This document shows positions 6,703 through 6,989 of a stretch of DNA of 6,989 bases, piece after piece. The position numbers were made by a program, and so were the translations under genes. The DNA comes from Candidatus Sodaliphilus limicaballi (GTDB taxonomy: Bacteria > Bacteroidota > Bacteroidia > Bacteroidales > Muribaculaceae). The stretch lies in contig JAGHSP010000217.1 of assembly GCA_018065815.1 (NCBI GenBank), forward strand, positions 1 to 6,989, in the 5' to 3' direction. A model generated the notes under the pieces. The model did not search any database, was not told where the DNA came from, and saw only the letters and a list, made by a program, of their open reading frames with translations. Within the stretch, counting starts at the first letter, position 1. Every line of letters starts with the position of its first letter.

Positions 6703-6904
6703 GTGTCAAAATGCGAAATCAACTTGAGGTAGGGACGACACTCCCGTGTCGTCCGCACGCTCGGAACGAGCGTAAGGCATTACACAATTACCTGAATATA
6801 AGCGTTCTAAGAACGCTGCGGACGATACAGGAGTATCGTCCCTACATGCTCTTGTTTTTGCATTGTTATCCCGGGAAAGACACTACCAAAGCGCATTTTG
6901 ACAC
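6703..6904. mobile_element. Nested inverted-repeat element, REPIN/MITE-like
   Basis: The outer inverted arms GTGTCAAAATGCG (6703-6715) and CGCATTTTGACAC (6892-6904) are identical over 13 bp. Inside them lie inverted arms 6729-6757 and 6817-6845, matching at 26 of 29 positions. Each inner arm is itself a hairpin with a 9-bp stem (6733-6754, loop TCCC; 6820-6841, loop AGGA). Next to each, separated by GC, is a 17-base triloop hairpin (6757-6773, loop GAA; 6801-6817, loop TAA). The centre (6774-6800) is unstructured. There is no transposase gene and no clear target-site duplication, so calling it mobile is an inference from architecture. It could instead be a structured regulatory or REP-type repeat. 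Confidence 0.5.
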
Positions 6905-6989
6905 GCCCTCTAATCGGAGCAAACAGGTGAAACTCAAATGGTTCCACATGCTAAAGTTGAGTAAATAGCACCCATCTTAATATAATCTC

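Larger units (their letters stand above)
6408..6989. other. Gene-free region upstream of the GSCFA unit
   Basis: I see no credible gene on either strand in these roughly 580 bases. They contain the GSCFA promoter, a small hairpin (AAACGA 6491-6496 with TCGTTT 6502-6507), a CACAGAG tandem run, a hairpin pair (6631-6665) and a nested inverted structure (6703-6904). Short open frames crossing the hairpins are explained by the palindromes and match no family I recognise. The last 80 bases hold nothing identifiable apart from a weak 6-bp inverted repeat (ACTCAA 6932-6937, TTGAGT 6957-6962). Confidence 0.7.

Noticed and set aside
6576..6758. 60-residue minus-strand open frame
   Set aside because: It covers the hairpin pair and part of the nested repeat, has no motif, and sits in DNA better explained as repeats.
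6527..6904. Possible CRISPR array
   Set aside because: The repeated units are short hairpins in inverted orientation with unequal spacing, or tandem 8-9 base units without spacers. No regular direct repeats and no cas genes are present.
6711..6968. 85-residue plus-strand open frame upstream of the GSCFA gene
   Set aside because: Most of it runs through the inverted hairpin modules, so the frame is a by-product of the palindromes. No promoter or family similarity is visible.

Overview
The window looks like chromosomal DNA from a gut-type Bacteroidales bacterium; Muribaculaceae or Prevotellaceae would fit, but the family cannot be fixed from sequence alone. The reasons are the MurF-alanine racemase fusion, the GSCFA gene beside it, the long form of PurC, a menaquinone-type UbiE/MenG, and two upstream regions carrying the Bacteroidetes promoter pattern (TAnnTTTG at -7 with a TTTG-like element about 20 bases further up). 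Shine-Dalgarno sequences are not prominent. All five protein genes lie on the minus strand, so transcription runs from high to low coordinates. Coding DNA is GC-rich and the gaps are AT-rich.

Layout in transcription order. (a) 6408-6989: about 580 bases without a convincing gene. It holds a likely promoter (about 6439-6469), a short run of CACAGAG units (6527-6552) and a cluster of hairpins (6631-6665 and 6703-6904), part of which forms a nested, REPIN/MITE-like inverted structure. (b) First unit: a GSCFA-domain protein (5430-6407), then after 3 bases a MurF/alanine racemase fusion (3018-5426). (c) 2818-3017: a large imperfect inverted repeat (2918-2994) followed by a very good promoter (2846-2877). 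(d) Second unit: PhoH-family ATPase (1810-2817), purC (831-1781) and menG/ubiE (92-829), with gaps of 28 and 1 bases. (e) 1-91: hairpin with a downstream U-rich tract, probably the end of this unit.

The genes are housekeeping. The first unit concerns the cell envelope: it supplies D-alanine, possibly ligates D-Ala-D-Ala to the peptidoglycan precursor, and includes a putative SGNH-type hydrolase. The second joins an RNA-linked PhoH ATPase, a purine synthesis step and the last methylation of menaquinone. I found no new multi-gene system. The least ordinary points are the compound hairpin element in 6631-6904, whose two inverted halves differ by a base-pair-preserving double change, and the unusual nucleotide-binding motifs in the MurF half of the fusion.
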